64,000 bases of DNA. Origin: Gamarada debralockiae. Taxonomy: Eukaryota > Ascomycota > Leotiomycetes > Helotiales > Hyphodiscaceae. Numbering within the stretch: position 1 is the first letter of the stretch; each line of letters begins with the position of its first letter. The DNA lies in contig NXFV01000768.1 of NCBI GenBank assembly GCA_002803225.1, positions 1 to 64,000 of the forward strand, written 5' to 3'. Below are positions 42,835-54,003 of this stretch, piece after piece. The translations under genes were made by a program, and so were the position numbers. The notes below the pieces were generated by a model, which worked only from the letters and a program-made list of their open reading frames with translations, was not told where the DNA came from and searched no databases.

Positions 42835-45216
42835 ATGTCTGGCTGGGCTGGTAATATGGCTGCTGCGCTCCCGGACAACGGTGATGCTGCCCAGACCGAA
42901 GCTACTGCACATGTAGCGGAGCCTACTGTCAACCGTGCTCAAGAGCATGGGTGGGCCCCAAAGTTGGCATATGACTACGAGGCATATACCAAATCCAACA
43001 AGGAGTTAATGGAAGCTCAGGCTGCGTTCACCGGCGAAGATCCTCAAGTTGCGGTTGGTGGTCTAAAGCCTGGTATGTGGCACTCGGATGCTGCCGTCTA
43101 CGAATGGAACGACGAGTATGGTGATGTTGGACCCCGATTTGAGGAGCTGGAGCAGCAATTGTTCAGTGCTGAGAACCATGTCCGTTCTGGTGTCAACTTC
43201 AGCGCGTAAGTCCAATCATTTTCAGCTCGGCCTGAGTTTCGCTAACTTTTGACAGCATCGCATCAATCGAGGTCATCCAGGAGGGTAACATCCGCATTGT
43301 GCCCATCCGCAGATTCGAGGATGCCGCCCTTCATCCGGTCATGTTGGAGAATGTCAAGCTCGCTGGTTATGAGGTTCCCACGCCCATCCAACAATACTGC
43401 TTGCCTGCGGTTGCTAAGGGTCACGACATCGTTGCTTGTGCCCAAACTGGCGAGTTTTCTTTCTATTCTCTCTTTCCTCCTTCCCTTTCTTTGCCCCCGA
43501 AGTGTTTGCATGCTAACTTCTGAACAGGCTCTGGAAAGACAGCTGCGTTTTTGATCCCCATTCTCTCCAAGCTCATGGGCAAGGCGAAGAAGCTGGCTGC
43601 ACCTCGTCCAAACCCGTCCACTTTCCAAGCTGGAGTTTCTCGAGGCGTTCGTGCCGAGCCTTTAGTGCTCATCGTTTGCCCCAACCGCGAGCTTGCCACA
43701 CAAATTTTCGATGAGGCTCGCCGCTTCTGTTATCGAACCATGCTTCGTCCATGCGTTGTTTACGGAGGTGGTCCCATTGGCGAGCAGATCATGTCCCTCT
43801 CAAAGGGTTGCGATCTTCTTATTGGCACTCCTGGTCGTCTGGTTGATTTCATTAATCGCCCTCAAGTTCTGACCCTCAAGCGCCTTAAATACATGGTCAT
43901 CGACGAGGCCGATGAGATGCTGCACTCTGATTGGGAGTCAGAGTTAAAGCAGATTATGTCTGGTGGCGGTAAGTGTTCACTCACCTTCCTTTCCAGTTTC
44001 AACACTGACAAGTACAACAGATCAGGAAGAGGGTAATATCACCTACATGATGTTCAGCGCGACTTTCCCGAAGGTCTGCCGTGATTTGGCTCGTGAGCAG
44101 TAAGTATCTCTCGTTTGAAACTCGTGCAATCCGCCTGACCCCAACCTTTCATCTCTGTTGAGCCATTACTGACTCCGATCGGAGTCTTGCCCATGATCAC
44201 GTTCGCATCCGCGTTGGACGTGCTGGCTCTTCGCACTCAAACATCAAGCAAGATGTTGTCTTTGCTGAAGCCTCTCAGAAGCGCGCCGCCCTCATAGATT
44301 TGCTCCTTTCTGCCCCGCCTTGCCGCACTATCATCTTCGTCAATTCAAAGCGTACGGCGGATGAGATTGATGATTTTCTCTTCAACAAGGACTTTCCTTG
44401 TACATCAATCCATGCTGATCGTACCCAGCGCGAGCGCGAGGACGCTATTCGTGCGTTCCGTTCTGGAAAATGCCCCATCATGATTGCCACAGGAGTCTCT
44501 GCTCGAGGCCTGGATATCAACAATGTCATGCATGGTAAGTTCTCTTCTACTATCATTCCATCATCTGAGCTAACACCTTCAGTGATTAATTTTGACATGC
44601 CGAGCCCGCAGTATGGTGGTATCGAGGAATACACTCACCGCATTGGTAAGTTCAACTCCTGCTGATTCGAATGCAATGGCTTACTAAGCTTCATGAAGGA
44701 CGTACCGGCCGCATCGGCAACATTGGTCTTGCTACGTCATTCTATAATGAGCGTGATGCAGATCTGGCTGAAGCCCTTGTGAAGACCATGTTGGAGACTC
44801 ATCAAGTCATTCCGGACTTTCTTGAGTCCTTCATTCCCGAGGGCTTCACTGCTGATGGTACCATTGGCGATGTGAACACTCTCAAGTTTGAGGCTGACAG
44901 CGACAATGGTGAGACTGGTGAGAATGATGGCGAGTCTTCTGATGTACAAGGTGCGTGGGGATCTACTGAGAATACGTCGTCTGGATGGGGAAATGCATCC
45001 GTTCCTGTTAAGCAGCCCAGCTTTGACGGTGGTTGGGCCCAGCAAGTTCAAGTTGCCCAAGTTGAGTCAACCAATAACTGGGGCAACACTCAACAACCAG
45101 TCGTTCGCCAACCAACACCCATTCACTCTGCTGCTCCTGTCAACTCTTGGAATGTTCCTGCAACCGCCCCTCAGGCTCTTGCGCCTTCCAATCAGGGCTG
45201 GGGTTCGTCTTGGTAA
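42835..45216 (+). CDS. DEAD-box ATP-dependent RNA helicase, divergent Ded1/Vasa-like paralogue
   Basis: Seven coding exons give 671 aa with all phases agreeing: 42835-43205, 43256-43449, 43528-43968, 44021-44099, 44185-44534, 44583-44645, 44699-45216. Motifs in order: Q motif (YEVPTPIQQYCLPAV), I (AQTGSGKTAAF), Ia as PNRELATQ instead of the usual PTRELA, GG (YGGGPIG), Ib (TPGRLVDFI), II (DEADEM), III (SATF), IV (IIFVNSKRTADEIDDFL), V (ATGVSARGLDI), VI (HRIGRTGRIG). The tail has acidic then GW-rich segments (GAWGSTENTSSGWGN, NQGWGSSW). It should unwind or clamp mRNA, probably in translation initiation or mRNP remodelling. The N-terminal region and motif Ia differ from true Ded1, so I call it a paralogue. 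Intron 2 starts with GC (G|GCGAGT) and splits Walker A. Confidence 0.9.
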
Positions 45217-46730
45217 ATCATTCATCGAAACACACACATTCGCTTACGGGACTTCTCTCTGGTTCTGCTTCTTCGACTGTTCTCATGATCAAATCCATGA
45301 TCGCGATGGGAATCTGTTGTGGGGTTTTCTAAACGGGCTTTTTCAAAATGTCGTTGGTATCAATACTATGGCATTTGGCGTAGTTGGGAAGGGACTTGTC
45401 TTACTGTGCGCTTGCGGGGAACTAGACAGCTTTGCTTTGGCATTGACTCTAGATATGAAATTCCGGTGCGGGGGAGTAAGGACATGTTTGTACATTACAC
45501 ATGGATTCCTGCAAAGATTGCAAAATACATTCTCGGAAGAACAATTCTTTCACCTTGAATTCGTGACACTTGGTGATTACCTGCGAATTCGAGCTCTCAA
45601 TTGATATCATGAACTTCCAACTCCAGGCAAAAAAACAATACAGAGACAGTTCCCCAGAATTTGAAACGACATCGTAATTCCAAAGCGTTTCACACACCTC
45701 TCGAGATGCGACATGAAATCAACACCAAAAGACTCACAGCTGAGTTGGTACAACTAGCAATCATTGTGTGGCAGCGAAACCGCAGTTGAAAGGCGCCAGT
45801 GTCAAAACAAATGACCAAGTGTGCTCGAAATCCGAAACCCAGATAGCTCTCCTTCTCAAAATCTTGACTCCAAAGACCTATTAAGTGGACGACTCCAATC
45901 TCAAAAGTAAACGTAAAGTCAACAAGTGTGCTTCAATTCAGAACACTTTGCCAAAAAGGGATCGTTCCTCCACCTCCCCTTGATCCCCTTTCATAAACGG
46001 AATTTCTTCCTACCTCCCTCCCAATCCAGTTGAACAGCTCATTCAAATCCAGAAGTCTAAGTTGACGAGAATCGGGGTCAAGTCTTCTCCTCTCTCCTCC
46101 ACTTCGCTCAAAAGACCTTCTAAATTCCCAAAGTATCAAGGAAGTAACGCGCTTAAGGTTGAAGAGTCAAGTAGTCCTTAAATGCCTAGTGCACTCAATC
46201 CTTGGATATCGAATTGTTCAACTATGCTCAAGGACCCCAAAGACTGTAAGAGAAAACATAGGTTAAATGGGCATCAATTCGCTCTTGGCCCTCAATTTGA
46301 GTCTTAATTATAGCAGGGAACTTCTAGTCCACTGACTCTGTTATCTCATCAAGGTTTAAAATATTGATTTGCTTAGGTATTCCAAAACACGTAGATATGG
46401 ATTGCCATGAAAGCAAAGGTAGAAGCACGACCACCGCTCATAATGAAATTTAGGAAGATATCGAGAAGAAACACGTTTTACTCTGGAATCAGGTCTTTGT
46501 GCAGTAACTTGCGGCAAGTTTACTTGGAAAGCGGCAGCACTGAACGGGGGTTCTTCGCGCTTCAGAATTCAGAGCTGGACCACAAATGAAGTTTGGTTTT
46601 GGAGGCAAAGTCCAGGAGCTACGATTACATTGAGAGACAAAGATGTGTCTAAGCGCCGCCCCTAGAGCCACCCTCCTTCCCGATCAGGCGCAAATTCCTA
46701 GATCAGGACTAGTAAGGTCAGCTGCTTTTA
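45217..46730. other. Intergenic region, no gene seen
   Basis: This is the 3' flank of the helicase. Short ORFs on both strands show no domain. The first few hundred bases are probably 3' UTR. The region grades into AT-rich repeat-like DNA after about 46730. Confidence 0.45.
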
Positions 46731-48420
46731 GAAATGATTCTTTACTATAGTAGTAGTAGTATTATAACTGTAAGTATAGTTATAACTATATACTATAGGG
46801 CTTTACTCTTCCCTTAGGATAAGATAATTGTAGTTGCAGAACCCATCATGAATCATACTTGGCCTCTCCTGTACTTGATATCCTGATCTCTCTACTTTTC
46901 TGCTAAACATTCTATGTGTTCTTCAGCATAGTAGCAGGCCCGAGCCCTTAAACGAATAATCTAGGGATTCTACAATTGCCCTTCGAAAGCTATAGTCCTG
47001 CTTGAGTAAGTAGGTACACTAACCTCTTGCTCTTAGTAAAATATACTCCTATTCTAACTATACACTCTTCTCCTTATCTATTCCTCCTACTCTTGCTCCT
47101 CCTATTAGTCTCTTATTAGTCCCCTTAATACTAGTCCCTCTAAAGTACCCTAATATAGCAAGGGGAGGTGCGCTAGGCTACTGCTTCTAGTAACTATGCT
47201 ACTATTTAAACTACTACCCTCTCACCCTATCTCTCCTCAGCTGCTCCCTTGCTATTGGTTCCTGTCCAATTCCCCCTCCCTCTAGTATCTCTCTCCCTCG
47301 GCTTATTAGCCTAGGATACTAGTCAAGTGGCGCGCCCTAGTCAAGAGTGCGACGTCAGATAGGAGAGGGTGGGGATACCAAACTATAGGGAAAACGCTAA
47401 GGCAAAAGAAAAGTTAATGGAAGTAAGTTTATTAGTAGAATAGCAGTTATGGCAAAAGAGGGGTAGTAAAGAAAAAGAAATATATCACGAAAATATCACA
47501 GGGTGGTTTGCGTAGTGGATCCGCTGCTAACAGGACTAGTAAGATTACAATAATTGGCTATAATATCACCCCAACAAAATCACCTGCTGACCCTTTGGAC
47601 TACACTATTGGTGCGACCTTGCGTTGTAGGACCCTAAGACTTAGGATATTTAATAGTTATATATGGGCGGCTCACAAATTCAAGTTTGGGGCGATTTAGT
47701 ACAGGATTAGGTATGTGGCGCAGCCCTAAAGTTTGGGCGGCGCAAGTGCGCTAAATGACCCTAAAAATATAGCGAGGCGAGCCTGTACTATAGTGTATAT
47801 AGCGTGTATCATCTCAGCTGCGGGGAATCGCGCACTTTTCTCGTGGAATTTCTCCTTACTTTGATCGATTGAATCAATTCATACGAGCAATTAAAACAAA
47901 AGCTACTTAAGACAATAATTAATAACCTTCGAAATTAAATTTTATAAGCTTTCTTTTTAGATATTCTTGTTATTTGGTTGTCAGGACGTCGTTGAAAAGG
48001 TTACAGTAACTTTTACGATTCGCCTAATTTTGGTGAAGTGCGCGATTCCCCGCAGCTGAGATGATAGTGTACGCTATTTACTCACTATACTCCTCAGCTA
48101 CGCTAGTCACAATACAGTGTATAGATATCACATAGAGCTAAATAATAAATTTCTATATTAATTTCTATACTAATCCTACTGCCCTCGCGCCTTCTTCCAC
48201 GCGTCCTTGATCCCCTTAATGACCTTATCTAGAGAGGCATTTGTACAGACGCAAGGCCTTTATGTACTACTATAACAAAAATATATTTAATTTGAAATTT
48301 TAATCTTATACTATAATAGTATATAACTTTATTAGCTTTTGGATATAATATTTACTAAACCTCAAGCTCTATTCTACTAACAGGAACGCCCCTCTACTTT
48401 GTCTTCTATTCCTAGTTGTG
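46731..48420. repeat. AT-rich decayed repeat block (RIP-like)
   Basis: Sequence is rich in TA, CTA and TAG (for example tagtagtagtagtattataa and tatactataatagtatata). It lacks long ORFs and differs from the flanking coding DNA in composition. A direct repeat ctagtcaag occurs at about 47330 and 47340. The block contains the MITE at 47807-48066. High TpA content is what RIP leaves in ascomycete transposons; the parent element could not be identified. Confidence 0.6.
47807..48066. mobile_element. 260-bp MITE with 31-bp terminal inverted repeats
   Basis: The left end (47807-47837) and right end (48036-48066) are perfect 31-base reverse complements built around atcatctcagctgcgggg. Both termini are TA, as in Tc1/mariner-type insertion. 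Imperfect symmetry extends outward (atagcgt, tatagtg) to roughly 50 bases each side. The 198-bp core is AT-rich, with no ORF. It is non-autonomous; the mobilising transposase is unknown. Confidence 0.8.
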
Positions 48421-48845
48421 CAGGATGACTTGGAGTTTGAATTAGTCGTCTTCTCAAAGTCGTTGCAATCTGCGACAAAATTTCTACTTTGTTTGCTCAA
48501 CTTTCAACTTGTGTAGAGAAGCCTTTAATGCCACCATTCAAGACTTTAAGGTTGAGGAGTGTCAAGCAGAACTAACTGTGCTGCCCCTTCGGACGTCCGC
48601 TGCCAAGTTGACCGCGTATCCTGATTAGGAAGCGCTTGCGACGGCTTTATTAGCCCAGTAAGCTGCATACCTGACAGGCCAATAACCTCTGCGGCTGAGG
48701 TGGCGCCAATGGCATGATGGGCCGGATCGTTAAAAGGACTAGCGAGTGACAGCGGAAACGACAAACAATATTCAGAACTTCACTTTCGTGAATTTTAAAA
48801 GTCTTATTTTGCAGCAGATACATTCAAGAACTTCATCTTCCAAGA
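48421..48845. other. Upstream region of the sulfotransferase-like gene
   Basis: Contains normal-composition DNA bordering the AT-rich block and the probable promoter of the gene starting at 48846. The minus ORF at 48546-48764 has no recognisable domain. Confidence 0.4.
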
Positions 48846-49800
48846 ATGTCGACGAAGTTGCACGGGAAAGAGATGACGGCTGTGGGCCCAGTGGGTGCCA
48901 GGACCAATATCGATAGAAGAAACTCTAAGAGAGTAGTGCCAATGAAAGTCCTTTGTCTTGGGCTTGGAAGGACAGGCACATCATGTATGACATTAAACCC
49001 CTCGAAGATGCGATTGCTAAGAAGTCAGCTATGCGCGCTGCATTGATCCAACTAGGTTTCGTGGATTGCTATCACATGTTTTCCGTCGTAGAAGAAAATC
49101 CCAAGGATGCGGACATGTGGGTTGAAGCTTTCGAGGCAAAGTTTGAGGGAAAGGGACAGCCATGGGGAAGAGCAGAATTTGATAAAGTACTTGGTCACTG
49201 CATGGTAAGCTTTCGCCAATTCTCAAAAACACCCCATGCTCACCAAGGCAGGCAGTAACAGATTGGCCTTGTACCTGTTTTGTTGACGAGCTGATCGCTG
49301 AATATCCCGACGCAAAAGTCGTCTTAACTGTTCGCGACAACGTCGAAGTGTGGCACAAGTCCGTTACTGAGACGCTCTGGACCGGCCATTTTATCTTCGG
49401 CGCCCCGAAAACCGCTTTCCGGGCCATTATTCAAAAACTTATCCCAAAACCAGATGGATACCTGATGCCTAAGATGCTCCACAGGTACACATTTCTCAAC
49501 AACCACCCAGAAGAAGGAAGAGATGCTTATATGAAGCATAACGAGCATGTGCGTGAAGTTTCACCGAGAGGGCAGTTTCTGGAGTTCAACGTAAAAGAGG
49601 GTTGGAAGCCACTCTGTGATTTTCTGGACTTGGACGTGCCTGAAGGACCATTTCGCAGAGTCAACGACACCGAGACTTGGAAGGCGTATATAGGGACTGC
49701 GAAGAAAAATGCCGCTTTGAGACTTTTGAGCTTAGCAGGAATAATCAGTGGCTCAGCAGCTGCTCTTGCATTGGCCTATTGGTTGGCATTCATGAGATAA
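48846..49800 (+). CDS. P-loop sulfotransferase-like protein (Sulfotransfer_4 type), tail-anchored
   Basis: Three exons, 48846-48984, 49029-49204 and 49252-49800, join to 287 aa. After a polar start, residues 36-55 read VLCLGLGRTGTSSMRAALIQ, a 5'-PSB-like loop shared by fungal sulfotransferase-type proteins. The motif is only complete after removing the first intron (gtatga...gtcag). FVDCYHM, CTCFVDELIAEYPDAKVVLT and VRDNVEVWHKSV continue the family pattern, the last being the PAPS 3'-phosphate-binding region. The C-terminus is hydrophobic (GSAAALALAYWLAFMR), suggesting a tail anchor in a membrane. Sulfate transfer is assumed from family resemblance; many fungal members have no known substrate, and some may not be sulfotransferases. 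Confidence 0.85.
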
Positions 49801-49935
49801 GGAAGAAATTCAGTCTACGAGACAAATACTTGTACTGGACCTCGAAGTTGCGAGGTTGCATCGCCTGCCAATTTCAGAGCAAACTATTCTCGACCAGCTT
49901 TGCGTGCTCAGACATTATTTGTTCAAACCCCATCG

Positions 49936-50433
49936 TTACACACACTGATCAAAATGCAAACTCATCGCGAGTTCCTCCAAAGCAGCTTTGTCCTTTCCTC
50001 TGAATAGTTCCGCAAACTCCATCTGCAACGAGTCACTCAGAAACGTCTGTAATATTGCTCTGTCCAAGTGTTTCTGCAGTGTCCAATTTGTTGGGCATTG
50101 ATCTTTTGCAGTGGGAGACACCTTATCGATCCACTCGGTCGGTGGTGCCATGACTTTCTCAACTTCATCAGATGGATACTTTCCCTAAGAGTCCAATTGC
50201 AATCTCTTCGTTTTCTCAAGCCAGGCTATGAGTTTGTTCCATGGTGAATCTGTTGAAGTGTGAACCATCCCTTGCAGTCCGATGTCTTTGTACAGCCAAA
50301 TGCTCCATGAGAACTGAGCCTTGTCGTAAATCCTCAACTGTTGTCCGAGCAGTTATAGCGTTGTTGATGGATGTGCTCTGCATCGGGCTCGTACGCTGGG
50401 CCAAACTCGCCATTCCATATAGGCACCTTGTTG
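49936..50433 (-). pseudogene. GH5-like (cellulase-fold) glycoside hydrolase, broken 3' remnant
   Basis: Read leftward from about 50433, the sequence gives KVPIWNGEFGPAYEPDAEHI then HQQRYN; the Glu in WNGEFGP is the typical catalytic nucleophile region. A 1-nt loss near 50351 shifts the frame, and homology continues LLGQQLRIYDKAQFSWSIW, LYKDIGLQGMVHTSTDSPWN and LIAWLEKTKRLQLDS. TAG follows at 50187-50185, then the frame continues as GKYPSDEVEKVMAPPTEWID to a stop at 49936. Upstream of KVP the frame degrades into AT-rich DNA, so the N-terminal half is missing. TAG in place of a probable Trp fits RIP (CCA to CTA on the plus strand). The family call is by motif memory and is moderate. Confidence 0.65.
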
Positions 50434-51551
50434 CCATAGCAACAACCAGAGCATAAATTTCATCTGACACAAATATTATTATTTTAATGTGACAGAGAGC
50501 TCTACTCTTTCTGGACTTTATTCTATAGCTTAGTTTTCTTAATAAACTCAATCCATAATTTATGTGCACAGTGCCATGACACTAAAGAGAAGTAAGATTA
50601 AAAATAATTAGGGAGGAAATAAAGATAAGTTTAGGAGTAGGCTCTGTTGTAGAAGCCACCTGAAGGAGATATGCAAGCGCGAACTGTATTGGGCCCTCTG
50701 GTATTAGAGTTAGCAAAGGCGATGCTTTGATTCCAACTCATCCAAGAGTCAATATGCTTGGCTAAGGTGATGATTTGTCTCATGAGAATGACGAAGACGT
50801 GAAGTTTGAGTAGGAAGCTTCAAGGAGCTTATCTGTGGAAGGGACTGCTTCATCTTGGGGAGAAGCGCGCGAAATCAACGGTTGGTGATGGGATGTGGTT
50901 GTGGTGATTTTTAGAGGACGGAGAGAAGGAGAAGACTTCTTCTGTTGTGGGTGAAAATAAACTTTAGTGAGAACACTTCGCAGGTATGAAGGAGTTTATT
51001 CCATTTACCGGCGTCCCAAAGGGAATATCTGAAAGTTCTGAGAGTGCCAGAAAGTTGCCTCCCCGCGTTTGATAACGTCCCTTTTTGAGGAGGAAAGAGC
51101 CGTGTTCTATCCATCAGATAGGTGAGTCTTAAAATTCAGTATTTTTTTATGTGAGGCTGCACGAAAGAACTATAGTAGTATCGGATTTACCGAGCAAATC
51201 ACATGGGCACTTGGAACCCCCGCCACTTGAACGTCTTTGTAGACCAGAATTTCTTCCTGCATATGAATATCCTCACCAAGCTCTCGAAGTACAACCACGA
51301 AGTCAGATATCGTCCAATATTCTTTTTGAGCAACTGGTCTGGCTATCTCCGCCAATATACTTAATCCCATACTCCACTGAGCGACCAGCGGATTTATTTC
51401 TCCTTCCCGTGCCCCCGCGCCTTACTCTGCGTCATACTACCCATTGTACGCGGCATCGTCTATCAAGGCGCCGATCTTTTGAAGACTCTGCTTGTGCCGG
51501 CAAAGACACAAACTGCCGCTCATTTGTCAACATCGGACGTCCATCAACATC
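50434..51551. other. Intergenic region upstream of the HET gene
   Basis: AT-rich around 50460-50620, then ordinary composition. The plus ORF at 51151-51678 has no domain and overlaps the HET start in another frame. No gene supported. Confidence 0.45.
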
Positions 51552-53548
51552 ATGGATGAAAAGTGTGTCGACGAATTTCTGTACGACCCTATTGACAACC
51601 CGACCACGGTGCGACTGCTTCAGGTATCCCGAGGAGAAGGTGCCTCTATTATCGGAAAGCTCGAAAATTTCTCACTAGATGCGCTGCCGGCTGCTGGATT
51701 TACGACACTGTCTTATGTTTGGGGTCAAAGGGCTTATTATCCAAGCAAGATCATCCTTAATGGACGCCCTTTTCCAATACTGGAAAGCCTTTATCCTGCC
51801 TTGGAGGCAATTTGCGATAATCCAGAGTTGGCGAATGAGAGCTTGTGGTGGTGGATCGACAGTATTTGCATCAATCAAAAGAACGATAGGGAAGCTAGGA
51901 GCGAGCGTAGTTCTCAGATCCAGCTGATGGGAAGGATTTACAAGCAATCGAAAAGAACAGTGGTCTGGCTTGGCGAAGGAACTAGAGACAGTGAAGATGC
52001 AATAGAATTCCTTCATGTTCTCGCAAGAAGCAAGAAAAGACTGAATTGGAAGAACAGACTGAAGCGGGAGGTCGAGATTCAGAAATTACTGCATTCCGAC
52101 AAGTGGAAACCGCTAGAGGCGCTATTGCTGCGACCATGGTGGAGACGAGTATGGACTCTTCAGGAGTTTATTATTGCCCCAAAGCTCACCTTTTATTGTG
52201 GCACAAAGAGCATTGGGCGGGATGGTCTTGCAGCTGCGATGTGTTCGTTGGACCGCTGCCGTAAAAACGACGATCATCTGATCAAACTAGAGGCCTTTAC
52301 TCCTGCCTGGGGTCGACGACGACTAATTCGATGGCATGAATGTGGGAATGGATCTACCAACCGAATGGGACTCATCGCACTGATGGCGTATGTGGGGGAC
52401 TGCCAAGCGGCTGACGGCAGGGACCGTATCTACTCTCTACTTGGATTGGCCAAGGATCGAGAACTAGCTGGCCGGCCCGACTACGAATCCTCTGTTGACA
52501 AAATCTATTCAAATTTAGTCAAGTCATTTATTGAACTTACAAGAGCTTGGACATAATTTGTTTTGCGGATCTCTTCAACAAGCATGGTGTAAAGTCAGAC
52601 ACGCATCTAACATTACCTTCCTGGGTCCCAGATTGGAGGGCAGATGTCGTGCCTTTCGTCGTTCCTCTAATGGCCAGTCAAAGTACCCAAACTCATATTG
52701 GCAACTTTCGTCCGTTGTTAAACCCGTCGACGCCAGAACGCTATGCTACCACTCTTTACGCTGCGGCTGGGACAAGTCTCCCAGAAATCACGTTTTCGGA
52801 TGACTTCCGAGTACTGACGTGCAAGGCCATCTTGGTAGATCATATTGATGGCCTAGGTGGTACAGAAGCGGCCAGTAGTAGCTGTGTTCAGTCAACATCT
52901 CTTATCAATAGCCGTATTCCAATGGAAGTAGAAGTTGAGCCTGTGGGCAGCATCCATATTGACTCGGACCTGGACTCTATCCTTATGGACGACATCACAC
53001 GCTCCTTAGTACTAGACAGAGAAGATCGATATCTCCGCTATCCCGCACCACTTGAACGCTTCCGCAGGGAATTTCAAGATCTCTGTACTATAGCTATAAA
53101 AAAGCCTAAGGAAGCTCATCCTTGGTTTCGCGATTGGTTCGAGCTTAACAAGTCCCTACGTATACGAGGTCGTACCTTGGAAACCCTATGTAGGATGGCT
53201 AAAGTATCGGAACCTTCTAAAATAACCAATTTAATAGATACATCTGAGACTGGTTTTGTGTATAGGTTACATGATACGAAGAAAGAAAAAGGAATGGCAC
53301 GCAGGCTTGTCACAACGAATAACGGGTACATTGGTATGGGTCCTTGCCGTGCCAAAAAAGGTGATTTGATATGTGTGCTTCTTGGATGCAGCATACCTGT
53401 AGTCTTACGGAAACGTGAAGACGGAAATTCGGAGGGATTCATCGGAGAGTCGTATGAATTCATTGGAGAATGTTACCTTCACGGGTTCATGAATGGCGAA
53501 GCCCAGGGCCATGGGAAGTTCGAAACCAAAAATTTCCGACTTTCATAA
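51552..53548 (+). pseudogene. HET-domain protein, split by a 1-nt frameshift
   Basis: ATG at 51552 (MDEKCVDEFLYDPI). The HET core is present: GFTTLSYVWGQRAYYPSK, WWWIDSICINQKNDREARSE, IYKQSKRTVVWLGEG and RPWWRRVWTLQEFIIAP, followed by DGRDRIYSLLGLA. At about 52535 the frame ends (SFIELTRAWT then TAA at 52554-52556). The expected continuation YKSLDIICFADLF and LPSWVPDWRADVV lies one base away and runs to 53548. Loss of one A (gaaact to gaact) would explain it; no intron with GT-AG ends fits. As read, the product would be 334 residues with the whole HET domain but no C-terminal half. HET proteins execute heterokaryon incompatibility. A pseudogene, a truncated functional HET, or a consensus error are all possible. 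Confidence 0.8.
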
Positions 53549-53655
53549 TTAGATTTAACGGTCACGGTCCGTTGATGCCGTTATTAGTTTCCGCTTATTC
53601 AAGGCCAATATTAAGAGAATCAATTATCGATTGGTAACAAGTCATTTGCTACTAG

Positions 53656-54003
53656 GTAAAGGAAACAAACGAAGAACAGGCCTTCATGGACCGATTCTAT
53701 GAATATTTTAACGGCAAAGGAACCGGACGGAAAAGTATGTTGAAGGTTGCGGAGATACTGGCAAGGACGCAAGATGGAAATTCTCCCATAGATGAACGAT
53801 TGGGCCACTTCAGGTGTCAGCGAGGGCTTCCAAGGCCAACGTATGTGATGGGGGATTTGAGATCTTGATTTGCTGAGACTCTCTGGGCAATCCAAAAGAA
53901 CGGTGGCCAAGGACTCGGGTGGAAGTACACACCGCTTGTCCAGGATTTCGCAGAGGAGCTAGGAAGCAAGATCAATCATTCCAATAGAATGAATGATTCA
54001 TAA
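53656..54003 (+). pseudogene. C-terminal coding remnant of unknown family, interrupted by TGA
   Basis: After an acceptor-like actag, the frame reads VKETNEEQAFMDRFYEYF, NGKGTGRKSMLKVAEILART and PIDERLGHFRCQRGLPRPTY, then VMGDLRS. TGA follows at 53866-53868, and the same frame goes on FAETLWAIQKNGGQGLGWK, YTPLVQDFAEELGSKI to TAA at 54001-54003. The composition and continuation across the stop show former coding sequence. TGG to TGA would fit RIP. I do not recognise the family, and no upstream exon was found. Confidence 0.5.

Noticed and set aside
51492..51551. Longer N-terminus of the HET gene
   Set aside because: It needs a non-ATG start; the ATG at 51552 is in good context and matches the usual HET-gene beginning.
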